Positions 1-7,371 of a stretch of DNA of 43,747 nt are shown in pieces (position 1 is the first letter of the stretch; the number at the start of each line of letters is the position of its first letter). The position numbers were made by a program, and so were the translations under genes. Below the pieces are notes generated by a model that did no database searches, had not been told where the DNA came from, and worked only from the letters and a program-made list of their open reading frames with translations. Source of the stretch: Rhodobacter sp. Its GTDB lineage: Bacteria > Pseudomonadota > Alphaproteobacteria > Rhodobacterales > Rhodobacteraceae. The stretch is from NCBI GenBank assembly GCA_030066215.1, contig JASJCA010000025.1, positions 1-43,747 of the forward strand. The letters are read 5' to 3'.

Positions 1-258
1 TGCAGTCGCTGCCCTCGATCCGGCTGGTGCAGGAAAACGACAAATCGCTGGTGACCAAGATCAACTCGACGCTGGTGAACACCGTGCCGCTTTGGGAGAA
101 CCAACTCGCCTTGGCGGCATCGGCCGAGCGCTGGTTCGACACCGCCAAGGCGAGTTGGTTCTCCCAAAGCGGCACGGTGTTCACCAGCGTCGAGTTGATC
201 TTGGTCACCAGCGATTTGTCGTTTTCCTGCACCAGCCGGATCGAGGGCAGCGACTGCA
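1..258. repeat. Perfect terminal inverted repeat (contig-end fold-back)
   Basis: Bases 1-117 are the exact reverse complement of 142-258, with a 24-base loop at 118-141. I checked the pairing base by base (positions i and 259-i). The repeat lies inside the telA reading frame, so after the loop the minus-strand frame reads the gene backwards. The other end of the window has the same geometry, which points to an assembly or amplification artefact rather than biology. Confidence 0.93.
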
Positions 259-985
259 TCGTCACCTGGCGGGTCAGCTTCAGATCGTGCACCCGGCGTT
301 CCAGATCATCGCGCGCGGCGCGCAAATCGCGCAGCTCCTGCGCTTTGATGATGGCCTGGTCCTCGGGCGCCGCATCGACCTCTTTTTCCTTGGCGGGGAT
401 GTCCTCGGCGTCCAGCCGTTCCAGCTTTGCCTCGCCGGCGGAGATGTAAAGCGCCAGCTCGTCGTAGAAATTCAGCGTCTTCTCGTAGAGCACGTCGAGC
501 GACTTGATGTCCTTCATCAGCTTGTGCTCGTGGCCAAGGAGATTGTCGGTGATCTTGTCGATCTGGCCCTGCACGGTCTCGTAGCGCGCCGCGAATTTCG
601 CCGCCGGCGCCAGCTTGCCCGTCAGCTTCTCCCACCACGAGCGTTCGCGCCGGACGTCCATTTCGGTCACGGTGAAGCCGCGGATCGTTGTGACGATGTT
701 GCGCAACGAGTCGCCCGCCGGGCCGACGTCCTTGTTGCGCACGTCCTGCAGCATCGACTGGCTGATCACCTGCAGCTCACCTTGAGCGGCCGACCCGAAG
801 CGGATGATCGAGTTGGTGTCGGCCATGTCGAGCTCGTCCATGCGCTTCTGGATTTCCGCCGTGGTCGGTTCGTCGGCCTCCTTCATCGGCACCAGCGCGG
901 TGGAGGGCTCGGGCAGCACCACGGCGCTGAGTTCTTCGACTTCCTTCAAGGCGGCGGCGGCCTGATCGCGCGCGGTTGTGGACAT
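118..985 (-). CDS. telA: TelA/KlaA family toxic anion resistance protein (3'-truncated)
   Basis: Minus-strand gene starting MSTTARDQAAAAL at ATG 985, with GAGGAG seven bases upstream. The product is a soluble, helical, charged protein with long coiled-coil-like stretches and typical TelA phrases such as ISQSMLQDVRNKD, FDEL-like segments (NFYDELALYI) and PLWENQLALA. The family is linked to tellurite and other envelope stresses, but its biochemical role is not settled. The start lies 18 bp after the stop of the upstream xpaC gene, so the two are surely co-transcribed. The C-terminal part, roughly the last quarter of a normal ~380-residue TelA, is missing because the contig folds back on itself at 118-141; minus-strand codons below about 118 are artefact. 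Confidence 0.88.
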
Positions 986-1003
986 GTGTCGTCTCCTCGG
1001 GGG

Positions 1004-1897
1004 TTAGGCGTTGGGCTCTGACGTCACGCCCTCGCGCGCCAGGCGGTCGCGCAGGACGTCGATTTCGATGTCGAGATCGGTGCGGTCGTCGGACAACAGC
1101 TTCTCGGTCTGGGCGGCGAAGTTGCGCTCTAGATCGTCGAGCAGCTGCAGGTAGTCGGATTTCGCGCCGCCGTCGCGGGTGCGGGCGTAGAGATCGGCGA
1201 ATTTGACCGAGGCGTCGCGGGCGCCGACCAGATAGACCGACAGGTACTTGCGCGAGGCCGACAGATCGCGGGGGTCTTCCTCGACGGTGCGGAACATGTC
1301 GCGCACGGTGGTCTGGAACTGCTCCACCCGCCGCTCGACGCCACGATCCTCGGCGCGCAGGATCGCGTCCGACATCGCCTTGAGGTGCTTTTCCGCCTCA
1401 CCCACGGCGCGGGCGACCCGGTCGGACTGAAATTGGTCGATGCCCTCGGCGCCCTTGTCGGTCAGCGGATCGGGGCCGAAGGAGAAGAAGTGCAGGACAA
1501 GACCGAGGACGGCAAAGATGACCGCCTCGATCGGCCCATGCCCCGCCAGCCCCACAAACCCGAGCGCAACACCGGTCAGGACCGAGGCAAAGATCTTGCG
1601 CGGGATCGCCGGGCGCTTGGCGATCTTGCGCGCCTCGTAGGCCTCTTGCGCAAGGATGCCCTCGCGGGTCAGCCAGGCGGCGAGGATCAGCATGCCGAAG
1701 GCAACGAGGTACTGCGCCATCGCCAGCGGCTCTTGGAAGAACGCCACCACCACCAGCGGCATCGGCGCGAGGAACAGCAGGTTCACCCGGCCGCCGGCCT
1801 TGGTGCGGCGCTTGCCGTGGAACGCCGGCTTGGGCGGGGGCGCGTCGGACTTCGGCGCGCCCTCGGGGCTGTATTTGCCGCCAAAGCGCTGCGCCAT
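1004..1897 (-). CDS. XpaC-like protein (5-bromo-4-chloroindolyl phosphate hydrolysis family)
   Basis: 297 residues. A basic, proline-rich N-terminus (about 1-38) precedes four hydrophobic segments in two pairs (about 39-80 and 105-142), then a charged helical cytosolic domain of about 150 residues. This is the architecture of the XpaC family, named after a Bacillus gene that lies beside a TelA homologue (yaaN). Pairing with telA here repeats that arrangement and is the strongest support for the call. The ATG at 1897 shares its A with the stop codon of the 27-codon gene upstream, so translation is coupled. The enzymatic family name is historical; a membrane-stress role together with TelA is inference. 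Confidence 0.82.
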   Translation of the reverse strand: MAQRFGGKYSPEGAPKSDAPPPKPAFHGKRRTKAGGRVNLLFLAPMPLVVVAFFQEPLAMAQYLVAFGMLILAAWLTREGILAQEAYEARKIAKRPAIPRKIFASVLTGVALGFVGLAGHGPIEAVIFAVLGLVLHFFSFGPDPLTDKGAEGIDQFQSDRVARAVGEAEKHLKAMSDAILRAEDRGVERRVEQFQTTVRDMFRTVEEDPRDLSASRKYLSVYLVGARDASVKFADLYARTRDGGAKSDYLQLLDDLERNFAAQTEKLLSDDRTDLDIEIDVLRDRLAREGVTSEPNA

Positions 1898-1980
1898 CAG
1901 CCGCCTCCAGTCACCGAGACGTAAAGGATCAGCGCCAGCAGCAGAAAAAACGCGAGCTTCTGCAAGCCGGTATCGGTCAC
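1897..1980 (-). CDS. 27-residue membrane microprotein coupled to xpaC
   Basis: GTG start at 1980, GGAG six bases upstream, and a stop TGA at 1899-1897 that overlaps the xpaC ATG by one base. The product reads MTDTGLQKLAFFLLLALILY followed by VSVTGGG: a polar N-terminus, one 15-17 residue hydrophobic helix and a glycine tail. Too short for routine gene callers. The ribosome-binding site, stop-start overlap and clean single transmembrane span argue that it is translated. It lies between terC and xpaC-telA, all on the same strand, so it may be a small partner of the XpaC/TelA/TerC membrane complex. That role is inference. Confidence 0.6.
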   Translation of the reverse strand: MTDTGLQKLAFFLLLALILYVSVTGGG

Positions 1981-2059
1981 GTGCGTCTCCTTTTTCAGGG
2001 GGCGGGGCAGCACCCGTTCGGTATAGGCGATGCCCCGGCCCCGTGCCAGCGTTAACCTG

Positions 2060-2887
2060 CTAGGCGCGTGCGCGGGATTGTTCGGCGTGGCGCTCGGCGG
2101 CGAGCTTGCGCGAATAGCCCGACTGCACCGCCTCGACCGCGACGAGGACCACGACCGAGAAATAGAAGGTGGTTTTCGACATCGGGATCAGGTCGTAGCC
2201 CAGGATCTTGACCTGCAGCCCGTCGTCATGGGCGGCATGCGCCGCCGCCGTGCCGGCCTCGCCCAGAAGCACCACGCCGACGATCAGCAGGATGAAGAGG
2301 CCCAGCACCTCGTACATCCGGTTCTTTTCCAAAAACGCGGTGACGCCGTCGGCCAGGATCAGCATCGCCGCGCCCGAGAGCAGAATTGCGAAGGCCAGGA
2401 TCGGGAAGACGTCGGTGATGGCGATCGCGGAGAGCACCGAATCGAACGAGAATATCAGGTTCATCAGCACGATCAGCCCGACCACCCGGACCGCCGACAT
2501 GCCGCGGCCGCCTTCGACATCGGTGTCCAGGTGGTCGATCGACAGCATATGGGCGATTTCCTTGACCGCTGTGTACATGATGAAGATGCCGCCGACGACG
2601 AAGACCACGGTGGCGAAGTTCACCCCGCCTTCCAGGACGCCTGGCCAGTTCATCACCAAAAACGGCTCCGAGAGCGCGTCGATCAACTGGATCATGGTGA
2701 AGAGCAGCACGACGCGCAAAGCTACGGCGATGATGATGCCCCAGAACCGCACCGATTTCTGATGCGCGACCGGTGCGCGTTGGCTTTGGATCGATATGTA
2801 GAGCAGGTTGTCGAAGCCCAGCACCGCCTGCAGAAAGCACAGCATCACCAGGTTGCCCAAATTCTCAAACGTCAAAAGTTCCGTCAT
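2060..2887 (-). CDS. terC: TerC family integral membrane protein
   Basis: 275 residues beginning MTELLTFENLGNLVML; the ATG at 2887 follows a purine-rich GGGACGGGG. The protein is polytopic, with about seven to nine hydrophobic helices, and carries the acidic intramembrane motifs of TerC: GFDNLLYI near residue 25 and FSFDSVLSAIAITD near residue 140. TerC proteins are tied to tellurite resistance and, in several bacteria, to metal (manganese) export during membrane protein loading. The downstream microprotein, xpaC and telA run in the same direction with an 80-bp gap after terC, suggesting one tellurite/envelope-stress operon. In-frame codons upstream of 2887 are not supported by composition. 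Confidence 0.88.
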   Translation of the reverse strand: MTELLTFENLGNLVMLCFLQAVLGFDNLLYISIQSQRAPVAHQKSVRFWGIIIAVALRVVLLFTMIQLIDALSEPFLVMNWPGVLEGGVNFATVVFVVGGIFIMYTAVKEIAHMLSIDHLDTDVEGGRGMSAVRVVGLIVLMNLIFSFDSVLSAIAITDVFPILAFAILLSGAAMLILADGVTAFLEKNRMYEVLGLFILLIVGVVLLGEAGTAAAHAAHDDGLQVKILGYDLIPMSKTTFYFSVVVLVAVEAVQSGYSRKLAAERHAEQSRARA

Positions 2888-3042
2888 CGGCCCCGTCCCA
2901 TCGCCACCAAATCCATGCGCGGCAAGCAATACAGATGCGGCGGAGCGGAACAAGGGTGCCGGGGCGGCGGTTTTTCCCCCTGAAGCCGGTGAATGGGGCG
3001 GGCGGGGGAGGTATTGAGCCTGGAGGGCAGTTGCCTGTGCCG

Positions 3043-3256
3043 CCCCGGGCACGGAATCAAGGGGCAAAGCTCCGCCGTGCCCATCGCCGCCCCGCCTGGG
3101 TGGGGTGGCGATTGGTCGATATCAGCGCATCGCGTGAGGTCCTACGGATCGGGCAGACATAAAACGCACCTGATCAGACGTCGGATCGCCACCCCGCGGG
3201 ACGGCGATGGGCTCGGCTATTCGGGATGGACAAGCGTCGCCAAGCCGCCCAATGGC
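3043..3256 (+). repeat. Three-hairpin dispersed element, copy 1
   Basis: Hairpin 1 is GGGCACGG...CCGTGCCC with an inner GGGGC/GCTCC pairing (3048-3082). Hairpin 2 is ATCGCC...GGCGAT (3083-3112) and hairpin 3 is ATCGCC...GGCGAT around CCCCGCGGG (3185-3208). Hairpins 2 and 3 are also inverted relatives of each other across a ~72-bp spacer that holds conserved words such as GATTGGTCGA, TCCTACGGA and CATAAA. No transposase is present. Confidence 0.75.
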
Positions 3257-3348
3257 ACTTTGCCGTGCCTGCGAAACCTAATCCTTGGATTCCGCCGCCT
3301 GCGCCGGCGTCGACCCATCATACATAGCCCACGCTGTAACCCTCTCGG

Positions 3349-3565
3349 TGCCCTGGGCACGGAGTCAAGGGGCGCAGCCCCGCCGTGCCCATCGCCGCCC
3401 CGCCCGGGTGGGGTGGCGATTGGTCGAGGCCTGCGAACCGCGTTAAGTCCTACGGACTCCACAGCCATAAAGCGCCGCCGTCCAGACGTCGGATCGCCAC
3501 CCTGCGGGCCGGCGATGGGCTCGGCTCCTCGCGGTACGGCTGAACGGCCCCAAGCCGCCCCACGG
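3349..3565 (+). repeat. Three-hairpin dispersed element, copy 2
   Basis: Same orientation and order as copy 1: hairpin 1 GGGCACGG/CCGTGCCC with inner GGGGC/GCCCC (3355-3390), hairpin 2 (about 3391-3420) and hairpin 3 (about 3493-3516). It ends within a few bases of the stop codon of the minus-strand pseudouridine synthase gene, so it could also act as that gene's transcription stop. Confidence 0.77.
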
Positions 3566-3569
3566 CCCT

Positions 3570-4340
3570 TCACCGCGTCCGCGCGCCTGACCCCTTGGGC
3601 TCCGCCTCTGCGGCTAAGCCCAACTGATCGCGTAGGACCCGTGCCTTCACCTCTTTGACCTCGCCGGGCTTTAACTGGCCCAGCTGGAACGGCCCGAAGC
3701 TGACGCGAATCAAGCGGTTGACGGTCAGTCCGACAGCCTCCATCGCGCGCCGGATCTCGCGGTTCTTGCCCTCGCGCAGGCCCACCGTCAGCCAGGCGTT
3801 TGCGCCCTGCTGGCGGTCGAGGGTGACGGCCATGGCTTGAAATCGCTCGCCCGCGACCTCAAGGCCCTGGCGCAACGGCTCCAGCCCCGCCTCGGTCGGG
3901 GCGCCCTTCACCCGCACCCGGTAGCGGCGCAGCCAGCCGGTCGCCGGCAATTCCAGCCGCCGCTTGATCGCCCCGTCGTTGGTCAGAAGCAGCAGGCCCT
4001 CGGAGTTCAGGTCGAGCCGCCCGACGCTCACCACCCGCGGCAGGCCGTCCGGCAGCGCGTCGAACACCGTCCTGCGGCCGCGGTCGTCCTTCGCCGTGGT
4101 CACCAGCCCGGCCGGTTTGTGGTAGAGCCAGAGCCGCGGCGGCTCGGGCGCTGCGATCGGCTTGCCGTCGACCGCGATCCGGTCGGCGGGCGTCACGTTC
4201 AGCGCCGGCGAGGCGATCGCCCTGCCGTTCACCGACACCCGGCCGGCGGCGATCATGCGTTCGGCCTCGCGCCGGCTGGCGATGCCGGCCCGCGCCAGCA
4301 CCTTGGCGATCCGGTCGCCGGTCTGAGGAGTGTCGCCCAT
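3570..4340 (-). CDS. rluB: RsuA/RluB-family rRNA pseudouridine synthase
   Basis: 256 residues. An N-terminal S4 RNA-binding domain (about 9-60: IAKVLARAGIASRREAERMI) precedes the catalytic domain with GRLDLNSEGLLLL, where Asp110 is the nucleophile that isomerises uridine in rRNA. KNREIRRAMEAVG near residue 190 is the second family signature. RluB modifies 23S rRNA and RsuA 16S rRNA; the S4 domain and 'RRxxE' features fit the RluB/RluE/RsuA group, and RluB is the commonest name in alphaproteobacteria, but the exact target cannot be read from sequence. Divergent from tadA, 75 bp away, so two RNA-modification genes share an upstream region. Confidence 0.88.
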   Translation of the reverse strand: MGDTPQTGDRIAKVLARAGIASRREAERMIAAGRVSVNGRAIASPALNVTPADRIAVDGKPIAAPEPPRLWLYHKPAGLVTTAKDDRGRRTVFDALPDGLPRVVSVGRLDLNSEGLLLLTNDGAIKRRLELPATGWLRRYRVRVKGAPTEAGLEPLRQGLEVAGERFQAMAVTLDRQQGANAWLTVGLREGKNREIRRAMEAVGLTVNRLIRVSFGPFQLGQLKPGEVKEVKARVLRDQLGLAAEAEPKGSGARTR

Positions 4341-4415
4341 GCCGCCGGCTCTAGCGCCCCGGCCGGGAAAGGGAAAGCCGCTTGAGCGCGGGCGCCGGGC
4401 GGGGCATCAGGGAGT

Positions 4416-4868
4416 ATGAGCCGGTTCACCAGCCATATGGACCGCGCGCTGGAGGAGGCCCGCGCCGCCGCGGCGCGCGGCGAGGTGCCTGTCGGCGCCG
4501 TAGTGGTCGCGCCGGATGGCGGCGTGGTGGCCGCGGCGGGCAACCGGACGCGCGAGTTCAACGACCCGACCGCCCATGCCGAGCTTTTGGCCTTGCGGGC
4601 GGCCTGCGCCGCGGCGGGGTCCGAGCGGCTGCCGGGCCACAGCCTCTATGTCACGCTGGAGCCCTGTCCGATGTGCGCCGCCGCGATCTCGCTGGCGCGC
4701 ATCGCCCGGCTCTACTACGGCGCCGCGGATCCGAAGTCGGGCGGCGTCGCCCACGGGCCCCGGATCTTCGACCACCCGCAGAGCCACCATCGGCCCGAGG
4801 TCTATGACGGCATCGGTGCCGAGGCGGCGGCGCGGCTGCTGCAGGAGTTCTTCGCGGCGCGGCGCTGA
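4416..4868 (+). CDS. tadA: tRNA-specific adenosine deaminase TadA
   Basis: 150 residues, the normal TadA length. It deaminates A34 to inosine in the wobble position of tRNA-Arg(ACG). The zinc site is visible: His54-Ala-Glu56 (PTAHAE) and Cys84-Pro-Met-Cys87 (LEPCPMCAAA), with Glu56 as proton shuttle. VPVGAVVV near residue 25 and a C-terminal helix ending FFAARR match bacterial TadA rather than cytosine deaminases. The start MSRFTSHMDRAL is chosen from the family N-terminus. Essential in most bacteria. Divergent from the pseudouridine synthase gene. Confidence 0.95.
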   Translation: MSRFTSHMDRALEEARAAAARGEVPVGAVVVAPDGGVVAAAGNRTREFNDPTAHAELLALRAACAAAGSERLPGHSLYVTLEPCPMCAAAISLARIARLYYGAADPKSGGVAHGPRIFDHPQSHHRPEVYDGIGAEAAARLLQEFFAARR

Positions 4869-5030
4869 CCCAAGGCGCGCGCCGGCCCCGCCTTGACCGG
4901 GTTCGGGGCGCTTGCTAGCGGTTGTGCCTGCGCCTTGCGCGCAGCTTTTTGGTGTTAGGTGCGCGGGTTGGGGAGGTGATTTGAGGGCTGCGCCCGGCGT
5001 GGCATTCACGATGAGTCACAGGAGGTTGGC

Positions 5031-5297
5031 ATGCCGACCGAGATTTCGAACATCAAGGCCTATAGCGAGCAGGACGGGCTCGACAAGGTTGCCGCGTTGA
5101 GCGGCGAATACGACGCGGACGGCGGGTCGGTGACGATCTTCCAGCCCTATGAGATCCTGCACGGCGGGCCGGCGGAGGGCGAGCTCTTCACCATCGCCTA
5201 CGACGAAAAGAACGTGGCGGTGACGCTCAAGGACATGAAGTTCGACGGGGTGATTCCGCGGACCGAGAGCCTATTCTTCATCCCCGCCAGCGCTTAG
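5031..5297 (+). CDS. Small conserved-looking protein of unknown function (88 aa)
   Basis: Not recognised. An excellent ribosome-binding site, AGGAGG, sits six bases before ATG 5031, and the codon use is like its neighbours. The product is acidic and soluble, with no signal peptide or membrane helix, and alternates short beta-like segments (GSVTIFQPYEI, GELFTIAYD, KNVAVTLKDM) ending ESLFFIPASA; a small all-beta fold is likely. It stands alone between tadA and a copy of the hairpin repeat, in its own transcription unit. No function is offered. Confidence 0.68.
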   Translation: MPTEISNIKAYSEQDGLDKVAALSGEYDADGGSVTIFQPYEILHGGPAEGELFTIAYDEKNVAVTLKDMKFDGVIPRTESLFFIPASA

Positions 5298-5638
5298 CCG
5301 CGCGGCGTGGTCTTGGGGATCTAGGTCGACGGTGCGGGTCATGGTGGCGGGGTGGCAACTCGGCGGGGTTTGGCTTGGCTCGAACATCCGCTTTATGCCC
5401 CGGGCACGGAGTCAAGGGGCGCAGCCCCGCCGCGCCCATCGCCAACCCGGCCCGGAGGGGTGGCGATTGGTCGAAGCACGCGCGCCGCTCGGTGTCTTAC
5501 GGACTCGACGGCCATAAAGTGCTGCCGAACAAGCGTCGGTTCGCCACCCCGCGGGTCAGCGATGGGCACGGCTCTACGTCACCTAGCCAGTGTCTTCTCC
5601 AGGCCAAATCGGTCCACATGCCCGCGCGGCCCCGTGCC
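5298..5638. other. 341-bp non-coding stretch with one repeat copy
   Basis: Lies between the 88-residue orphan and the 3' end of the minus-strand hydrolase gene. It holds the third copy of the three-hairpin element (5397-5575); the rest shows no gene or clear promoter. As with copy 2, the element sits near the 3' ends of genes, here between convergent ones. Confidence 0.65.
5397..5575 (+). repeat. Three-hairpin dispersed element, copy 3
   Basis: Hairpin 1 (5402-5437) keeps the inner GGGGC-GCA-GCCCC stem, but the outer right arm reads CCGCGCCC instead of CCGTGCCC. Hairpin 2 has diverged (ATCGCCAACCC..GGGTGGCGAT, about 5439-5468). Hairpin 3 is around 5540-5563. The spacer keeps GATTGGTCGA, TTACGGACTC and CATAAA. 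It is more diverged than copies 1 and 2, so the copies are not recent assembly duplicates. Confidence 0.72.
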
Positions 5639-6331
5639 TCAGATCTCCACTGTCTCCATCACCTCGGGCACGCGCACGTCGATGCCGGGCAGGGCGGCGA
5701 CCAGGGGGTCGGCGGATTGTTCGAGCAGCGGGAAGGTCTTGTAGTGGCAGGGAATCACCGTTTTGAAGTCGAAGAAGGTCCGGGCGGCATAGGCGGCGCG
5801 GGCCATGTCCATCGTGAAATGGCCGCCGCAGCAGAGGATGCCGATATCCGGCGCATGCAGGTCGTTGAAGACGCGCATATCCGCCATCACGTCGGTGTCG
5901 CCGGTGACATAGATCACGTGGCCCTCGCCGGCGATCATGAATCCGGCCTCGGCGCCGGCATAGATCGGCCCGTGCTCGCCGCCGACCGACGAGGAATGTG
6001 CCGCGCTGACCATGGTCACCGCCACTCCGTCCAGATCCACCGTGCCGCCCTTGTTGAACCCGACGGTCTGGATATCGTGCCGCTCGGCCCAAAAGCTCAT
6101 CAGGTCGTAGATGCCGACCACGGGAATGCGGAGGTCCGACGATAGCGCCACCGCGTCGCTGGAATGGTCGGCATGGCCGTGGGTCAGAAGGATGTGCGTG
6201 GCGCCGGCGATCGCCTCGGCGCGCCGGTCCGCCGGAAATACCGGGTTGCCGGTCAGCCAGGGATCGACCAGCAAAACCTGGCCCGCGATCTCGATCCGGA
6301 ACCCTGAATGCCCCAGCCACGTGATTTTCAT
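5639..6331 (-). CDS. UPF0173 metallo-beta-lactamase-fold metal-dependent hydrolase
   Basis: 230 residues starting MKITWLGHSGFRIEIAG. The metal-binding signature LLTHGHADHSSD gives His51, His53, Asp55 and His56; later ligands are in SAAHSSSVGG, VTGDTDV and IPCHYKTF. Length and motifs match the UPF0173/YtkL-like family, whose substrates are largely unknown. The start is the ATG at 6331, preceded by GGAGG (reverse of cctcc); longer upstream frames overlap the divergent gene and are rejected. Divergent from the ceramidase-like gene with 57 bp between starts. Confidence 0.9.
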   Translation of the reverse strand: MKITWLGHSGFRIEIAGQVLLVDPWLTGNPVFPADRRAEAIAGATHILLTHGHADHSSDAVALSSDLRIPVVGIYDLMSFWAERHDIQTVGFNKGGTVDLDGVAVTMVSAAHSSSVGGEHGPIYAGAEAGFMIAGEGHVIYVTGDTDVMADMRVFNDLHAPDIGILCCGGHFTMDMARAAYAARTFFDFKTVIPCHYKTFPLLEQSADPLVAALPGIDVRVPEVMETVEI

Positions 6332-6388
6332 CGCATCCTCCCTATCTGCTGTCGCAGCGCAGGATAGCAGGCAAAAGGCGGCTGTCAC

Positions 6389-7051
6389 TTGGAATGGACC
6401 CGGTATATCGACGGATATTGCGAGCGGTCCGATCCGTCCTATTGGGCCGAGCCGATAAACGCCGTCACCAACGCCGCCTTCCTGGTCGCCGCGCTGGTGA
6501 TGTGGTGGCGGACCCGGGGCGCCGGGCTGCCGCTTGCCACCGCGCTGGTGGTGATCCTGGCGCTGATCGGCGTCGGCTCGTACCTGTTTCACACCCACGC
6601 GACGGTCTGGGCGGTAGTGCTGGACGTCACGCCGATCGGGCTCTTCATCCTGCTCTACCTCTTCGCCGCCAACCTGCACTATTGGCGCTGGCCGCTCTGG
6701 GCCGCGGCCTTGGGCACCGCGGCCTTTATCCCCTATGCCGCCGCGTTGATCCCGCTTTTCGCCGCGCTGCCGTTTTTCGAGATCTCCGCCGGCTATTGGC
6801 CGGTACCGCTCTTGATCGCGGGCTATGCCGTGGCGCTGCGCCGCCGCGCGCCGGCCACCGCGCGCGGGCTCGGCATCGGCGCGGCGATCCTGGTGCTGTC
6901 GCTGACCTTCCGCTCGCTCGACGAACCGCTTTGCGGCGCGCTGCCCCTCGGCACGCATTTTCTGTGGCACATCCTGAACGGCGTCATGCTGGGCTGGATG
7001 ATCGAGGTCTACCGCCGCCACATGGTTGCAGCGGCAAGGGCGGGGCGCTAA
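6389..7051 (+). CDS. Ceramidase (CREST) domain membrane protein
   Basis: 220 residues, about seven membrane helices. The N-terminus EWTRYIDGYCERSDPSYWAE is typical of bacterial ceramidase-domain proteins. Candidate zinc ligands are His in SYLFHTHAT (about residue 70) and His in LGTHFLWHILNG (about 190-194), with Asp in VVLDVTPIG (about 80). These fit the CREST superfamily, which includes alkaline ceramidases and adiponectin receptors. The start is the TTG at 6389: an in-frame stop at 6365 leaves no other upstream start, and the conserved N-terminus begins there. The gatC start follows 32 bp after its stop. The lipid substrate is unknown. Confidence 0.8.
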   Translation: MEWTRYIDGYCERSDPSYWAEPINAVTNAAFLVAALVMWWRTRGAGLPLATALVVILALIGVGSYLFHTHATVWAVVLDVTPIGLFILLYLFAANLHYWRWPLWAAALGTAAFIPYAAALIPLFAALPFFEISAGYWPVPLLIAGYAVALRRRAPATARGLGIGAAILVLSLTFRSLDEPLCGALPLGTHFLWHILNGVMLGWMIEVYRRHMVAAARAGR

Positions 7052-7083
7052 AGCCTGCCCGACCTAGAAATTCGGAGCCCGCA

Positions 7084-7371
7084 ATGTCGATCGACCTGGA
7101 CACCGCCCGCCGCGTGGCGAAGCTTGCCCGCATCGAGGTGGCGGAAGACGCGCTGCCGGCGCTGGCGGACGAATTCAACACCATCCTGGGCTTCATTGAA
7201 CAGCTCAACGAGGTTGATATCACAGGCGTGGAGCCGATGACCTCCGTGACCCCGATGCGCCTGAAACGCCGCGACGATGGCGTCACCGACGGCGACCGGC
7301 AGGCTGAGGTCCTGTCGAACGCGCCGGATGCGCGCGAGGGGTTCTTTGCGGTGCCGAAGGTCGTCGAATGA
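7084..7371 (+). CDS. gatC: Aspartyl/glutamyl-tRNA amidotransferase subunit C
   Basis: 95 residues, [20 protein letters not shown]..., the usual GatC length and opening. GatC is the small scaffold linking GatA and GatB in the enzyme that converts Glu-tRNA(Gln) or Asp-tRNA(Asn) to the amidated form. [17 protein letters not shown] and [16 protein letters not shown] are family hallmarks. CGGAG precedes the start. The last four bases (ATGA) overlap the start of gatA, giving tight translational coupling; gatB is not in this window. Confidence 0.95.
   Translation: MSIDLDTARRVAKLARIEVAEDALPALADEFNTILGFIEQLNEVDITGVEPMTSVTPMRLKRRDDGVTDGDRQAEVLSNAPDAREGFFAVPKVVE

Larger units (their letters stand above)
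2888..3569. other. 682-bp non-coding stretch with two repeat copies
   Basis: Lies between the terC start and the 3' end of the pseudouridine synthase gene. It holds two direct copies of the three-hairpin element (3043-3256 and 3349-3565) separated by about 90 bp of unrelated sequence. Open frames across it have no family resemblance and repeat the translated element. The terC promoter must lie in 2888-3040, but I see no convincing -35/-10 pair. Confidence 0.7.

Noticed and set aside
1..258. Hairpin telomere or insertion-sequence terminal repeat
   Set aside because: The repeat is entirely within a housekeeping-type gene and matches the other end in dimensions; no transposase or resolvase is near.
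92..1021. Long plus-strand open frame across telA
   Set aside because: Antisense to a clear TelA protein; its product is a His/Arg-rich low-information string. High G+C keeps shadow frames open. The same reason removes other long frames opposite gatA, guaD, lhr and the transporters.
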